The translations under genes were made by a program, and so were the position numbers. Below, piece after piece: positions 8,371-16,748 of a DNA stretch of 64,000 bases; position 1 is the first letter of the stretch; the number at the start of each line of letters is the position of its first letter. The notes beneath the pieces were generated by a model. It searched no databases, was not told the DNA's origin, and was given only the letters and a program-made list of their open reading frames with translations. The DNA is from Hydrogenophaga sp040372165. Its GTDB lineage: Bacteria > Pseudomonadota > Gammaproteobacteria > Burkholderiales > Burkholderiaceae_C. The DNA lies in the NCBI RefSeq assembly GCF_040372165.1, contig NZ_BAABWG010000001.1, positions 310,001-374,000 on the forward strand, in the 5' to 3' direction.

Positions 8371-9561
8371 TCAGTTGCTGAAGGCGGCGATGCCCGTGAT
8401 GGCTCGGCCCAGAATCAGGGCATGCACATCGTGCGTGCCCTCGTAGGTGTTCACCACCTCCAGGTTGACCAGATGGCGTGCCACACCGAACTCGTCGCTG
8501 ATGCCGTTGCCACCCATCATGTCTCGGGCTAGTCGCGCAATGTCCAGCGCTTTGCCACAACTGTTGCGCTTGAGGATGGAAGTCAGCTCCACAGGCGCCT
8601 GTCCTTCGTCCTTGAGGCGGCCCAGACGCAGGCAGGACTGCAGACCGATGCTGATTTCAGTGAGCATGTCGGCCAGCTTCTTCTGGATCAGCTGGTTGGC
8701 GGCCAGGGGGCGGCCGAACTGCTGACGGTCCAGCACGTACTGGCGGGCACGGGCGTAGCAATCTTCGGCTGCACCCAAGGCACCCCAGGCAATGCCGTAG
8801 CGGGCACTGTTCAGGCAGGTGAACGGGCCTTTGAGGCCGCGAACGTCGGGGAACGCGTTTTCTTCCGGTACGAACACCTCGTCCATGACGATTTCGCCGG
8901 TGATGGAAGCACGCAGGCCCACCTTGCTGTGGATGGCAGGCGCGGACAGGCCTTTCCAGCCCTTCTCCAGAATGAAGCCGCGGATCTGGCCGTCGTCGTC
9001 CTTGGCCCAGACCACGAACACGTCGGCGATCGGGCTGTTGGTGATCCACATCTTGGCACCGGTGAGCGAATAACCGCCATCAACCTTGCGCGCGCGGGTG
9101 ATCATGGAGCCAGGATCGGAGCCATGGTTGGGTTCGGTCAGGCCGAAGCAGCCAATCCATTCGCCGGTGGCCAGCTTGGGCAGGTACTTCTGCTTCTGGG
9201 CTTCACTGCCGAATTCGTTGATCGGCACCATCACCAGGGAAGATTGCACGCTCATCATCGAGCGGTAACCCGAGTCCACGCGCTCGACTTCGCGGGCGGC
9301 CAGTCCGTAGCAGACGTAGTTCAGACCCGCGCCACCATAGGCTTCGGGAATGGTGGGGCCCAGCAGGCCGAGCTCACCCATTTCCCGGAAGATGGCCGTG
9401 TCCGTCTTTTCGTGGCGGAAGGCCTCCGTCACGCGGGGCGCCAGTCGCTCCTGGCAGTAGGTGTGGGCGGCTTCCTTGACGGCGCGCTCGTCATCAGTGA
9501 GCTGGGCGTCCAGTCCAAACGGGTCTTCCCAGTTGAAACGGGCTTTGGCAGTGCTGACCAT
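8371..9561 (-). CDS. gcdH: Glutaryl-CoA dehydrogenase (acyl-CoA dehydrogenase family)
   Basis: A 396-residue flavoenzyme that oxidises and decarboxylates glutaryl-CoA to crotonyl-CoA in lysine, tryptophan and benzoate breakdown. The opening FNWEDPFGLDAQLTDDER is typical of bacterial GcdH. Acyl-CoA dehydrogenase signatures are present: GCFGLTEPNHGSDPGSM (flavin binding) and the C-terminal MMGGNGISDEFGVARH with the catalytic base in NTYEGTHDVHALILGR (Glu near residue 373), the GcdH/IVD-type position. ATG 9561 was chosen because AAGGAG lies eight bases before it; the longer frame has no site. It is divergent from a LysR regulator 91 bases away, which is likely its regulator, and ends in a strong terminator. 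Confidence 0.94.
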   Translation of the reverse strand: MVSTAKARFNWEDPFGLDAQLTDDERAVKEAAHTYCQERLAPRVTEAFRHEKTDTAIFREMGELGLLGPTIPEAYGGAGLNYVCYGLAAREVERVDSGYRSMMSVQSSLVMVPINEFGSEAQKQKYLPKLATGEWIGCFGLTEPNHGSDPGSMITRARKVDGGYSLTGAKMWITNSPIADVFVVWAKDDDGQIRGFILEKGWKGLSAPAIHSKVGLRASITGEIVMDEVFVPEENAFPDVRGLKGPFTCLNSARYGIAWGALGAAEDCYARARQYVLDRQQFGRPLAANQLIQKKLADMLTEISIGLQSCLRLGRLKDEGQAPVELTSILKRNSCGKALDIARLARDMMGGNGISDEFGVARHLVNLEVVNTYEGTHDVHALILGRAITGIAAFSN

Positions 9562-9629
9562 GCAGGCGTCTCCTTGCTGTTGAATCTTGGTGTGGCTCCG
9601 ATTGTGGTCAAGCCGTGAATTCATGTCCA

Positions 9630-9654
9630 ATATCATTAAACTATTCATTGATAT
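9630..9654. promoter_or_regulatory. Inverted repeat in the gcdH / lysR divergent region
   Basis: ATATCA and TGATAT arms flank a 13-base A/T-rich centre, ending over the ATG of the LysR gene. The size fits a LysR-type T-N11-A site and autoregulation, but one partial dyad is weak evidence. Confidence 0.35.
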
Positions 9655-10573
9655 GGAAAATAAATCAACGGAGCTGCGTCACCTGCGTTACTTTCTGGTG
9701 CTGGCCGAAGAGCTGCATTTCGGACGCGCTGCCCAGCGCCTGTCCATGACCCAGCCGCCCCTGTCGCTGAGCATCCAGCAACTGGAAGCCTCGATTGGAG
9801 CGCGCCTGTTCGAACGCAACAATCGTGGCGTTGCCCTCACGGCGGCAGGGCAGGCGCTGCAGGTGTCGGCCAGAGCCTTGCTGGAGCAGGCCGATCGAAT
9901 GATGCGCGAGGCGCGTGACGTGGGTGAGGGCATGACGGGGAGTCTGGAGATCGGCTTTGCCGGCACCGTGCTCTACCTGGGCTTGCCCGATATGCTGCGC
10001 CGATTCGAAGGCGATCATCCGCGGCTGCGTGTGGTGCTCAAGGAGCTCAGCTCCAGTGATCAGCTGACCGAGCTCATGCACGACCGGCTGGACGTCGGCT
10101 TTGTTCACACCACACGCGTGCCGGCAGGCTTTGAGCAGATCAAAGTGTCCAGTCAGCCCTTCATGGCCTGCCTGCCCTCATCGCATCCCATGGCCCGTCG
10201 CAGGCGCCTGGCCTTGTCTTCGCTCAAGGGCGAACCCTTTGCCCTGGTGTCGCGCTCGGTTTCGCCCGACTATCATGACCGCTTGCTGGCCATGTGCGCT
10301 GGAGCCGGATTTGATCCCGAACTTCGGTATGTGTCCCGGCACTGGCTTAGCGTGGTGTCCCTGGTGGGCCAGGGCCTGGGCGTTGCGCTTGTGCCGGCAT
10401 CACTCAAAGCTGCATCGCTGCCTGGCGCCAAATTCGTGCCGCTCGCGGGAGACATTCCGCCCTACGAGACCTACTGCCTTTGGAAGACTTCAAGAAGCAC
10501 TGCCGGAGCGGAAAGCACGCCCGCGTTGGGGGCATTTGTTCAGGCCGTCAGGGCATCGGCGCAGGCGGTTTAG
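9653..10573 (+). CDS. LysR-family transcriptional regulator
   Basis: A 306-residue LysR-type regulator. The winged helix-turn-helix covers about residues 7-65 (LRHLRYFLVLAEELHFGRAA, then MTQPPLSLSIQQLE and the RNNRGVALTAAG wing), followed by a linker helix and the two-lobed effector domain (about 90-295) with GFVHTTRVPAGFEQ and LVGQGLGVALVPASL. The pattern resembles regulators of aromatic or dicarboxylate breakdown. ATG 9653 gives the standard LysR start; the open frame extends upstream into the divergent gcdH promoter region. Divergence from gcdH suggests control of glutaryl-CoA breakdown, as in many Burkholderiales; the effector may be glutarate or glutaryl-CoA (inference). Confidence 0.92.
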   Translation: MENKSTELRHLRYFLVLAEELHFGRAAQRLSMTQPPLSLSIQQLEASIGARLFERNNRGVALTAAGQALQVSARALLEQADRMMREARDVGEGMTGSLEIGFAGTVLYLGLPDMLRRFEGDHPRLRVVLKELSSSDQLTELMHDRLDVGFVHTTRVPAGFEQIKVSSQPFMACLPSSHPMARRRRLALSSLKGEPFALVSRSVSPDYHDRLLAMCAGAGFDPELRYVSRHWLSVVSLVGQGLGVALVPASLKAASLPGAKFVPLAGDIPPYETYCLWKTSRSTAGAESTPALGAFVQAVRASAQAV

Positions 10574-10583
10574 AGTGTGCATC

Positions 10584-11153
10584 ATGACTGAAAGCAATTC
10601 CTCCACTCTCTCGACTTCTTCCCTCCAAACACTGGTGCTCGGGGGAGGGTGTTTCTGGTGCACAGAGGCTGTCTTCAAGGAAGTGAAGGGTGTGGTCGAT
10701 GTGGAGTCCGGCTACAGCAACGGGCAAGCTTCGCAGCCCAGCTACGAGGCTGTCTGCACGGGGCGGACCGGCTGTGTGGAGGTGATCAAGCTGACCTACG
10801 ATTCAGCCCAAGTGTCCACGCGCCAGTTGCTGGAAATCTTCTTTCTCATTCATGACCCCACCACGCTCAATCGCCAGGGCAATGATGTCGGCTCGCAATA
10901 CCGCAGTGGCGTGTACTTCACAGACGAAACGCAGGCATCCGCCGCACGCGAAGTCATCGCCGAATGGGAGCGGGAAACCGGACTGAAAGGGCAAGTCGTG
11001 ACTGAGGTACTGTCGCTCTCCGACTATTGGCCAGCCGAGGAATACCATCAGGACTTTTTCGAGCGCAACCCGAACCAGGGCTACTGCGTGGCTGTTGCCG
11101 GGCCCAAGGTGGCCAAGTTCCGCAAGACGTTTCGCGAGCTGGCCAAATCCTGA
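10584..11153 (+). CDS. msrA: Peptide-methionine (S)-S-oxide reductase
   Basis: A 189-residue MsrA that reduces the S-epimer of methionine sulfoxide in proteins and free methionine. The active-site signature GGGCFWCTEAVF places the catalytic cysteine at residue 23, with a second cysteine at 26. Family-typical GYSNG, GNDVGSQYRSGVYF and YWPAEEYHQDFFERNP follow. There is no signal peptide, so it is cytoplasmic. The ATG at 10584 begins 10 bases after the LysR stop on the same strand, so some co-transcription is likely. It converges with the DMT-family exporter, with only 14 bases between the stops. Confidence 0.96.
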   Translation: MTESNSSTLSTSSLQTLVLGGGCFWCTEAVFKEVKGVVDVESGYSNGQASQPSYEAVCTGRTGCVEVIKLTYDSAQVSTRQLLEIFFLIHDPTTLNRQGNDVGSQYRSGVYFTDETQASAAREVIAEWERETGLKGQVVTEVLSLSDYWPAEEYHQDFFERNPNQGYCVAVAGPKVAKFRKTFRELAKS

Positions 11154-11167
11154 GTCCGCCCGTGGGC

Positions 11168-12067
11168 TCAGCTTGATGCCAGCCGGCTGCGCCAACGCGG
11201 CCACAGCACGATGATGGCCAGGCCGCCCAGAACCAGCGCACAGGCGAGCAACTTCCATCCGGGCAACGCCTCCCCGAGGCTCATTGCGGAGGCGCTCATG
11301 CCGAACACCGGTACCAGCAAGGCCATGGGCGTGACAGCTGCTGCGGGATGGCGAGAGAGCAGCCAGTTCCAGACGCCAAAGCCGAACAAGGTGTTGCCTG
11401 CCGCCTGCCAGACAACACTCGACCAGACCAGTGGCGTGGCCGTGACCAGCCCATGGTGAATGGCACCCCAGCCTTCCGTGAGCCACGACAGCAGAAACAG
11501 TGGCGGCGCTGCAAACACGCTCGCCCACACTGTGAAGTGCAGCATGTTCACCTTGCCCGCCGACTTCGCCACCATGTTGGCGCAAGCCCAGAAAAAAGCG
11601 GCGGCCAGTACCAGCGACAAACCCGTGGCGGTCACGGAGGCATCCAGATGTCCGGCAATGACGAGCAAACCAGCCAGCCCGGCCAGCAGCCCCAGTACCT
11701 GATAGCGTTGCAGGCGCTCGCGCATCAAGAACATCGCAATGCCAATGGTGAAGAACACCTGTGCCTGCACCACCAGTGAGGCCAGCCCCGGCGAAATGAA
11801 GCCACCGATGGCGAAGTAGAGCAGGCCAAACTGACCCATGCCCAGCAACATGCCAAAGGCGGCCAGCGTATGCCAGGGCACCCTTGGGCGAGGCATGAAA
11901 AGTGCGAAGGGAAGGGCAGACAGTCCGAAGCGGAGCGCCGCAAAGAAGAAGGGTGGCATCGCATCCAGCCCCCATCGGATCACCACAAAATTGGTGCCCC
12001 AGACGAAGACGACAGCCAAAGCCAGCAGAGAGTGTGTGAAAGGCAAGAGTGCTCCTGAAGCGGGCAT
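11168..12067 (-). CDS. EamA/DMT-family transporter
   Basis: A 299-residue inner-membrane protein with ten predicted helices arranged as two EamA repeats (about residues 15-140 and 150-290). The first repeat begins LLALAVVFVWGTNFVVIRWGLDAMPPFFFAALRF-like with the family-typical WG..F motif, and the second ends MALLVPVFGMSASAMSLGE and IVLWPRWR. These proteins export amino acids or other small metabolites, and the pattern resembles the cysteine/O-acetylserine exporter EamA of E. coli, but the substrate cannot be assigned. The start ATG at 12067 fits the first membrane helix. It diverges from the AEC transporter gene 97 bases away. Confidence 0.88.
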   Translation of the reverse strand: MPASGALLPFTHSLLALAVVFVWGTNFVVIRWGLDAMPPFFFAALRFGLSALPFALFMPRPRVPWHTLAAFGMLLGMGQFGLLYFAIGGFISPGLASLVVQAQVFFTIGIAMFLMRERLQRYQVLGLLAGLAGLLVIAGHLDASVTATGLSLVLAAAFFWACANMVAKSAGKVNMLHFTVWASVFAAPPLFLLSWLTEGWGAIHHGLVTATPLVWSSVVWQAAGNTLFGFGVWNWLLSRHPAAAVTPMALLVPVFGMSASAMSLGEALPGWKLLACALVLGGLAIIVLWPRWRSRLASS

Positions 12068-12164
12068 TGTAGGCAGCCGCTTGTCCCCGCTGTGTCACCG
12101 GAAGCTGCTCGCGCGACAGCCCCGCGACAGGCAGGATCTCCTGGCTCAGGCTACCATCGCGGCC

Positions 12165-13130
12165 GTGAACCTCTCAACGCACCCCGTTTTTGTCTCGCTG
12201 ACGCCGGTCTTCCTCCTCATCGGCGCCGGTGTCGTGGCCGATCGCCGGCAGTGGATGCGGGCAGAGGCGGTCAAGGACCTGTCGAACCTGTCTTTCATGT
12301 TGCTGCTGCCAGCCCTGTTGTTCAGGACCATGAGCGGCGTCCACCTGGACGAAGTGGACTTTCTTCCGGTGGCAGCCTATTTCACGGCAACGATCGGTAT
12401 GCTGCTGGCATTGATTGCTGTCCGCGGATTCAACAGCCGCAGCGTGGTGCTGGGCCTTGGCAGTGCATTTTCCAACCTGGTGATGATCGGCATCACCATG
12501 ATCGGCCTGGCGTACGGTGAGGCAGGACTGGTGACCATCCTGACCCTGGTGTCCGTCCATGCCCTCATCCTGCTGACCATCGGATCCATCATCCTGGAGC
12601 TGGCCGCAGCACGTGACTCACGTCTGGCAGGCCAGCACACGCCGCATGTCCTGGCCACCGCCTGGTCCGCCATCAAGGGCGCGATCATTCATCCGGTGCC
12701 ATTGCCCATCATTGCCGGGCTGCTGTTCGGGTTGAGTGGGTGGGAGCTGCCAGGTGTGGTGGACAAGCCCCTGCAACTGCTGGGCAGTGCGTTTGGCCCC
12801 TTGGCGCTGGTGCTGGTGGGTGCCAGCCTGGCCAGGCTGTCGTTTGCCGGGCATTGGCAACCCGCTGTGGCCGTGGTGCTGGCCAAGAACCTGCTCTTGC
12901 CAGTTCTGGTCGGCATCAGCGCCTGGGCTTTCGGCATCTCAGGCTTGCCGTTGACCATTCTGGTGGTGTCAGCCGGCTTGCCCACCGGGGCCAACGTCTT
13001 CCTGTTTGCCCAGCGCTACAACGTGGCCCAGGAGCTCACCACCACTGCCATGGGCCTGTCTGCCGCAGCATCAGTGGTGACCCTGACGGTGATCATGCTG
13101 ATCATGTCCCTGATCCCGGGAGCGCATTGA
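12165..13130 (+). CDS. AEC-family transporter (auxin efflux carrier-like)
   Basis: A 321-residue membrane protein of the AEC/BASS-like fold with about ten helices. The first part FLLIGAGVVADRRQWM and the later LFGLSGWELPGVVDKPLQLLG followed by ALVLVGASLARLSF match bacterial AEC transporters, as does LPTGANVFLFAQRYNV near the C-terminus. Bacterial members move malate, malonate or other small organic acids; the substrate here is unknown. I chose GTG 12165 because the upstream in-frame sequence reads through the opposite-strand transporter gene and is not protein-like; family length supports this. The start remains less certain than the body. Confidence 0.87.
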   Translation: MNLSTHPVFVSLTPVFLLIGAGVVADRRQWMRAEAVKDLSNLSFMLLLPALLFRTMSGVHLDEVDFLPVAAYFTATIGMLLALIAVRGFNSRSVVLGLGSAFSNLVMIGITMIGLAYGEAGLVTILTLVSVHALILLTIGSIILELAAARDSRLAGQHTPHVLATAWSAIKGAIIHPVPLPIIAGLLFGLSGWELPGVVDKPLQLLGSAFGPLALVLVGASLARLSFAGHWQPAVAVVLAKNLLLPVLVGISAWAFGISGLPLTILVVSAGLPTGANVFLFAQRYNVAQELTTTAMGLSAAASVVTLTVIMLIMSLIPGAH

Positions 13131-13154
13131 CGGCATGGTCGCGTGCCGGATGCG

Positions 13155-13622
13155 TCAGTCTGGCGTCTGGCTCAGCTGCCGGCTGACTTCCACCTCATGT
13201 TCGTAGTAGCGCTGGAAGCTCAGTGCAATGCTGCTCATGAGCGCCACCGCTCCACCGAGCAAGGCCACGGCCAGTGCGCCAATGGTCAGCCAGTTGGTTC
13301 CACCCGCGGCCAGCTGGGGGTCCTGCTCAGGGTTGTACTTGAGGTTCCATTTCTCGCGATCGGCCAGTGCGTAGACGATGGCGCTCAGACAGGCGGCTGC
13401 GATGCTCAAGCCCAGCAGCGGCGTGAGTATCCAGGAGAGCTTGTCATCCTGGCCAAGGGTTTCCATGCGTTGCATGCCCCAAAGGCCGAGCGCGGTTGGA
13501 ATGGGGTACAGCCAGCCCACCCAGTCGCCCAATCCACGAAGATAGAACCGGTGCAGGCCCAGTGAGCCACCGACTGCGGCCAGCCAGGCGGCCAGCGTCT
13601 TGTTGCGCGTCCGTTGGCTCAT
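13155..13622 (-). CDS. TM2/NINE domain membrane protein
   Basis: A 155-residue inner-membrane protein. The N-terminus KTLAAWLAAVGGSLGLHRFYL then GWLYPIPTALG is a TM2 (NINE) domain: two helices joined by a short turn containing G.HRFYL. Two more hydrophobic segments follow (about residues 65-85 and 110-130). Function of this family is unknown in bacteria. Its ATG overlaps the stop of the upstream GNAT gene in an ATGA junction, so the two are translationally coupled. The longer open frame runs through the GNAT gene and is not real. Confidence 0.82.
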   Translation of the reverse strand: MSQRTRNKTLAAWLAAVGGSLGLHRFYLRGLGDWVGWLYPIPTALGLWGMQRMETLGQDDKLSWILTPLLGLSIAAACLSAIVYALADREKWNLKYNPEQDPQLAAGGTNWLTIGALAVALLGGAVALMSSIALSFQRYYEHEVEVSRQLSQTPD

Positions 13623-14170
13623 CGGTCTGCCTCTTCCGCATCTGGAGGGCAGGTGCCGCCTGGCCCCAGGCTGCGCTGCATCAGCACAATGTCCAGCCAC
13701 CGGTTGAACTTCCAGCCGCACGCGTTGATCGTGCCCGCCGGCTCAAATCCGAGAGATGTGTGCAGGCCGACCGACGCAGCGTTCGCTGAATCGCCGATCA
13801 CCGCCATCACTTTGCGCACGCCGGCGAGCTCCAGCTGGGTGAGCAGCTCTGCCATCAGTGCTTTGCCCAGGCCCTTGCCTGCAGCTTCAGGCGCCAGATA
13901 AATGGAATCTTCTGCCGAATACCGGTACGCAGGACGTGGCTTGAACCAGGTGCCGTAGGCGAAGCCGATCACTTGTCCTTCAGTGGAGTCGGAGTCGGTC
14001 ACCACCAGCCAGGGCAGTCCTTTGCTGCAGACATCCTGCCAGCGGTTGCGCATTTCGTCCTGGGACGGAGGGGTGGTTTCGAAAGTGCCGGTGCCATGAA
14101 GCACGTGGTGGCCGTAGATCTCGGTGATCCGGGCCAGGTCGTCAGCCTGAGCGGGGCGAATGATGGGCAT
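13619..14170 (-). CDS. GNAT N-acetyltransferase, phosphinothricin/methionine-sulfoximine acetyltransferase-like
   Basis: A 183-residue Gcn5-related acetyltransferase. The start PIIRPAQADDLARITEIYGHHV, the GTGTFETTPPS motif and acetyl-CoA loop LAPEAAGKGLGKALM match the Pat/MddA subfamily, which acetylates methionine sulfoximine, methionine sulfone or related amino acids. The aromatic stretch YRYSAEDSIYL and LGFEPAGTINACGWKFNRW are also typical. Native function is probably detoxification or metabolite repair. The ATG at 14170 is the family start. Divergent from the ribosomal operon promoter and coupled to the TM2 gene by a four-base overlap. Confidence 0.88.
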   Translation of the reverse strand: MPIIRPAQADDLARITEIYGHHVLHGTGTFETTPPSQDEMRNRWQDVCSKGLPWLVVTDSDSTEGQVIGFAYGTWFKPRPAYRYSAEDSIYLAPEAAGKGLGKALMAELLTQLELAGVRKVMAVIGDSANAASVGLHTSLGFEPAGTINACGWKFNRWLDIVLMQRSLGPGGTCPPDAEEADR

Positions 14171-14218
14171 CGGGTGTTGTGGGAAGAAGGCGAAAGGGAG
14201 TGAGCTGGCAATTGTCGC

Positions 14219-14246
14219 TTGGATTTGGCCCAATACTGGTTATAAT
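14219..14246 (+). promoter_or_regulatory. Promoter of the rpsP operon
   Basis: A perfect -10 hexamer TATAAT lies at 14241-14246 with TTGGAT sixteen bases upstream as a weak -35. It is the only good promoter before rpsP and leaves a leader of about 100 bases holding a small CTGGCC/GGCCAG hairpin (14268-14283) that could serve ribosomal-protein feedback (inference). Confidence 0.6.
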
Positions 14247-14354
14247 CCTTGGTTTTGCGGCGTTTCGCTGGCCGGGTGGCCAGTCGTGTGTCTCAGGCGT
14301 TGCGAGAAATGTGCATGGCGTTTTTGCCACGCATCACCACCCGAAGGATAAATC

Positions 14355-14618
14355 ATGGTCGTCATTCGACTCTCCCGCGGCGGCGCCAAAGCCCGTCCGT
14401 TCTACAACATTGTTGTCGCTGACAAGCGCAACCGTCGCGATGGTCGCTTCATCGAGCGTATCGGCTTCTACAACCCCATGGCCCGTGGCGGCGAAGAGCC
14501 TCTGCGCATTGCAGTGGATCGTCTGAACCACTGGACCGGTGTGGGCGCCAAGCCTTCCGACACCGTTGCTCGCCTGGTCAAGCAACACGCTGCTGCTGCC
14601 TCCACGGCTGCTGCCTGA
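14355..14618 (+). CDS. rpsP: 30S ribosomal protein S16
   Basis: An 87-residue S16, a primary assembly protein of the 30S subunit. The start VVIRLSRGGAKARPFYNIVV and the IERIGFYNPMARGGEE motif are diagnostic. The alanine-rich C-terminus is common in betaproteobacteria. GAAGGA precedes the ATG. First gene of the classical rpsP-rimM-trmD-rplS operon. Confidence 0.99.
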   Translation: MVVIRLSRGGAKARPFYNIVVADKRNRRDGRFIERIGFYNPMARGGEEPLRIAVDRLNHWTGVGAKPSDTVARLVKQHAAAASTAAA

Positions 14619-14640
14619 TTTTGTCAGGCTGACCACACCA

Positions 14641-15261
14641 GTGGTAGCAAACGACGGCCCATTCGACGCTGCGTCCCTTCCGGATGATGCGGTCGAACTG
14701 GGCCGTTTTCATGGCCCCTACGGGGTCAAGGGCTGGATTCATGTCCAGGCCTATAGTCCTGATGCCGAGGTGCTCTTCAAGGCGAAAGAGTGGTTCCTCA
14801 TGCCGCCTTCGACTCAGGGTCGACCGGCTGCTGCCAAGAACAAGCCCGCAGTGGCGCCCGCCATTGCCGGTCCCTCCCGTGTGCAGGTTCAGGGCATCAA
14901 GAGCCACAGCGACGGCATCGTGGTTCATCTGCAGGGCCTGGATGACCGCACGCAGGCAGAATCGCTCAAAGGCGTTCGCATTTTTGTATCGCGTGCTGCG
15001 TTTCCCGCGGCACCCGACGGCGAGTTCTACTGGGTTGATCTCATCGGCCTGCAGGTTGTCAATCGCGAAGGCGTGGACCTCGGTCAGGTGCATGACCTCA
15101 TGCCCACAGGCCCGCATTCCGTGCTGGTCCTGCGCTTTCCCGTCGAGTCCGACAGCGGGCATGGCGAGGGCGAACGCATGATTCCGTTTGTCGATGCCTA
15201 TATCGACGAAGTCGATACCGCCGGCAAGCGCATCGTCGCCGACTGGCAGCCCGATTACTGA
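14641..15261 (+). CDS. rimM: 16S rRNA processing/ribosome maturation factor RimM
   Basis: RimM binds S19 and helps assemble the 30S head. The N-terminal domain carries LGRFHGPYGVKGWIHVQAYS and the C-terminal PRC-barrel starts near GEFYWVDLIGLQVVNREG. Between them a Pro/Ala-rich insert (RPAAAKNKPAVAPAIAG) lengthens the protein to about 206 residues, as in other Burkholderiales. No ATG fits; I chose GTG 14641, 22 bases after the rpsP stop, because it is the last start codon before the conserved domain. The Shine-Dalgarno is weak, so translation may be coupled to rpsP; the start is the uncertain point, the identity is not. Confidence 0.93.
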   Translation: MVANDGPFDAASLPDDAVELGRFHGPYGVKGWIHVQAYSPDAEVLFKAKEWFLMPPSTQGRPAAAKNKPAVAPAIAGPSRVQVQGIKSHSDGIVVHLQGLDDRTQAESLKGVRIFVSRAAFPAAPDGEFYWVDLIGLQVVNREGVDLGQVHDLMPTGPHSVLVLRFPVESDSGHGEGERMIPFVDAYIDEVDTAGKRIVADWQPDY

Positions 15262-15294
15262 CGCGCTGACGATCGAGTCAGGCGATTCGCTGCC

Positions 15295-16071
15295 ATGCGC
15301 TTTGACGTCATCACGTTGTTTCCCGAGTTGTTCGGGCCGTTCTTGTCGCACGGCATCACGCGACGCGCCTACGAAAGCCGTCAGGTCGACGTGCGCCTTT
15401 GGAACCCAAGAGACTTTGCCGAGGGGAACTATCGAAGGGTGGATGACCGGCCTTTTGGCGGCGGCCCTGGCATGGTCATGATGGCGGAGCCTCTCTGGCA
15501 GTGCCTGCAGGCCATTCGAGCCGACCGTGCTGAAGCGGTGGAAAACAGAGCGCCGGTGGTACTGTTCTCTCCTATCGGCGAGCGCCTGACTCACTCGGCA
15601 GCAGAGGAATGGTCGCATTCCGTGGGCGGCATTCTGGTGTGCGGTCGCTATGAAGGTGTGGATCAGCGATTCATCGACGCCTGTGTCGACAAACAGGTCA
15701 GCCTCGGCGATTTCGTGCTCTCTGGCGGCGAGATACCTGCCATGGCCTTGCTCGATGCGGTGGCTCGACTGATGCCCGGGGTTCTCGGAGACGAGGGCAG
15801 CCACCAGCAAGACAGCTTCAATCATGCTCTTGACGGCTTGCTGGACAGTCCGCATTACACCCGTCCGGAAGCCTGGGAAGGTCCGGGTGGTACCGCGCAG
15901 GTTCCAGACGTCCTGCTCAGTGGTCACCACGAAAAGGTGGGGCGCTACCGGCGGGAGCAGAGCCTGGCTCTGACGAAAACCCTGCGTCCAGAGCTGCTGG
16001 AAATGGCACGATCCGAGGGTCTGTTGTCCAAGCGGGATGAAGCTTTCCTCAAAGCTGAAAAAAAGCTATAA
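15295..16071 (+). CDS. trmD: tRNA (guanine-N1-)-methyltransferase TrmD
   Basis: A 258-residue SPOUT methyltransferase that makes m1G37 in tRNAs reading CNN codons and prevents +1 frameshifting. The trefoil-knot SAM site is visible as CGRYEGVDQRFI (about residue 116) and LGDFVLSGGEIPAM, and the opening MRFDVITLFPELF is invariant in the family. The C-terminal DNA/tRNA-binding part includes SPHYTRPEAWEG. It begins 33 bases after rimM. A TATAAT hexamer overlaps its stop and may start a separate rplS transcript. Confidence 0.98.
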   Translation: MRFDVITLFPELFGPFLSHGITRRAYESRQVDVRLWNPRDFAEGNYRRVDDRPFGGGPGMVMMAEPLWQCLQAIRADRAEAVENRAPVVLFSPIGERLTHSAAEEWSHSVGGILVCGRYEGVDQRFIDACVDKQVSLGDFVLSGGEIPAMALLDAVARLMPGVLGDEGSHQQDSFNHALDGLLDSPHYTRPEAWEGPGGTAQVPDVLLSGHHEKVGRYRREQSLALTKTLRPELLEMARSEGLLSKRDEAFLKAEKKL

Positions 16072-16072
16072 T
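16044..16072 (+). promoter_or_regulatory. Possible internal promoter for rplS
   Basis: TATAAT at 16067-16072 overlaps the trmD stop codon, with only a poor -35 (TTTCCT) seventeen bases upstream. The 180-base gap before rplS, unusually wide for this operon, supports an extra transcription start with a leader. Confidence 0.4.
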
Positions 16073-16253
16073 CGAATGTTTTCGATCCTCTGACTGGCCG
16101 ACTCCTAGGCTTGGTTGGGGCCGGTGATGACATCAAAGGCTTGCCAACCCGTCCGCCCGGACGCCCTGGAGTCCCTGGATGAAATCGCGGCAGGTTCGCT
16201 GCCCGGTGTCCAGAAATAGCGTGTTGCGCAGTCACGATCGCAATGAGGAAATC

Positions 16254-16613
16254 ATGAATCTGATCCAGACCCTCGAGCAGGAAGAAATTGCTCGCTTGAA
16301 CAAGGACATTCCGTCTTTCGGCCCTGGCGACACCGTCGTTGTCAGCGTGAACGTGGTTGAAGGCAACCGCAAGCGTGTGCAGGCATACGAAGGCGTGGTG
16401 ATCGCCCGCCGTAACCGTGGCCTGAACTCCAGCTTTATTGTCCGCAAGATCTCCAACGGAGAAGGTGTCGAGCGTACTTTCCCGCTGTACAGCCCACGCA
16501 TCGCCAGCATTGAAGTCAAGCGCCGTGGTGACGTGCGCCGTGCCAAGCTGTACTATCTGCGCGAGCGCAGCGGCAAGTCTGCACGTATCAAGGAAAAGCT
16601 GGGCGGCCGTTGA
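16254..16613 (+). CDS. rplS: 50S ribosomal protein L19
   Basis: A 119-residue L19, located at the 30S-50S interface. The sequence NLIQTLEQEEIARLNKDIP, the motif FGPGDTVVVSVNVVEG and RRGDVRRAKLYYLRERSGK are characteristic. GAGGAA six bases before ATG 16254 fixes the start; the longer reading frame upstream is leader. Last gene of the rpsP operon, followed by a strong terminator. Confidence 0.99.
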   Translation: MNLIQTLEQEEIARLNKDIPSFGPGDTVVVSVNVVEGNRKRVQAYEGVVIARRNRGLNSSFIVRKISNGEGVERTFPLYSPRIASIEVKRRGDVRRAKLYYLRERSGKSARIKEKLGGR

Positions 16614-16640
16614 TTTCGGCTGGCTTGGTAGCCTTGATGG

Positions 16641-16668
16641 AAAAGCCGCCCCATGGGGCGGCTTTTTT
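16641..16668 (+). terminator. Rho-independent terminator of the rpsP-rplS operon
   Basis: Stem AAAGCCGCCCC / GGGGCGGCTTT with a two-base AT centre followed by further T (total TTTTTT), 28 bases after the rplS stop. A textbook strong terminator. Confidence 0.95.
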
Positions 16669-16748
16669 GTGCACGGGCGCTCGGCACGGGTACGGCCATT
16701 CCCCTGCGAGACCTGGGCACGAGGCTTTCTCCGCTATGCTTTGCCGTG

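Noticed and set aside
9653..10573. LysR as part of the msrA operon only
   Set aside because: The divergent gcdH arrangement gives a better functional explanation, although read-through into msrA is likely.
10803..12098. 431-residue frame overlapping msrA and the EamA gene
   Set aside because: Its sequence is an out-of-frame reading of the transporter gene (same strand, different phase) with Gly/His/Arg bias.
12301..12688. Short frames antisense to the AEC transporter
   Set aside because: No ribosome site or domain; composition is that of a shadow frame.
14578..15930. 450-residue open frame antisense to rimM and trmD
   Set aside because: It covers two well-supported essential genes on the other strand and shows no recognisable domain; typical GC-rich shadow frame.
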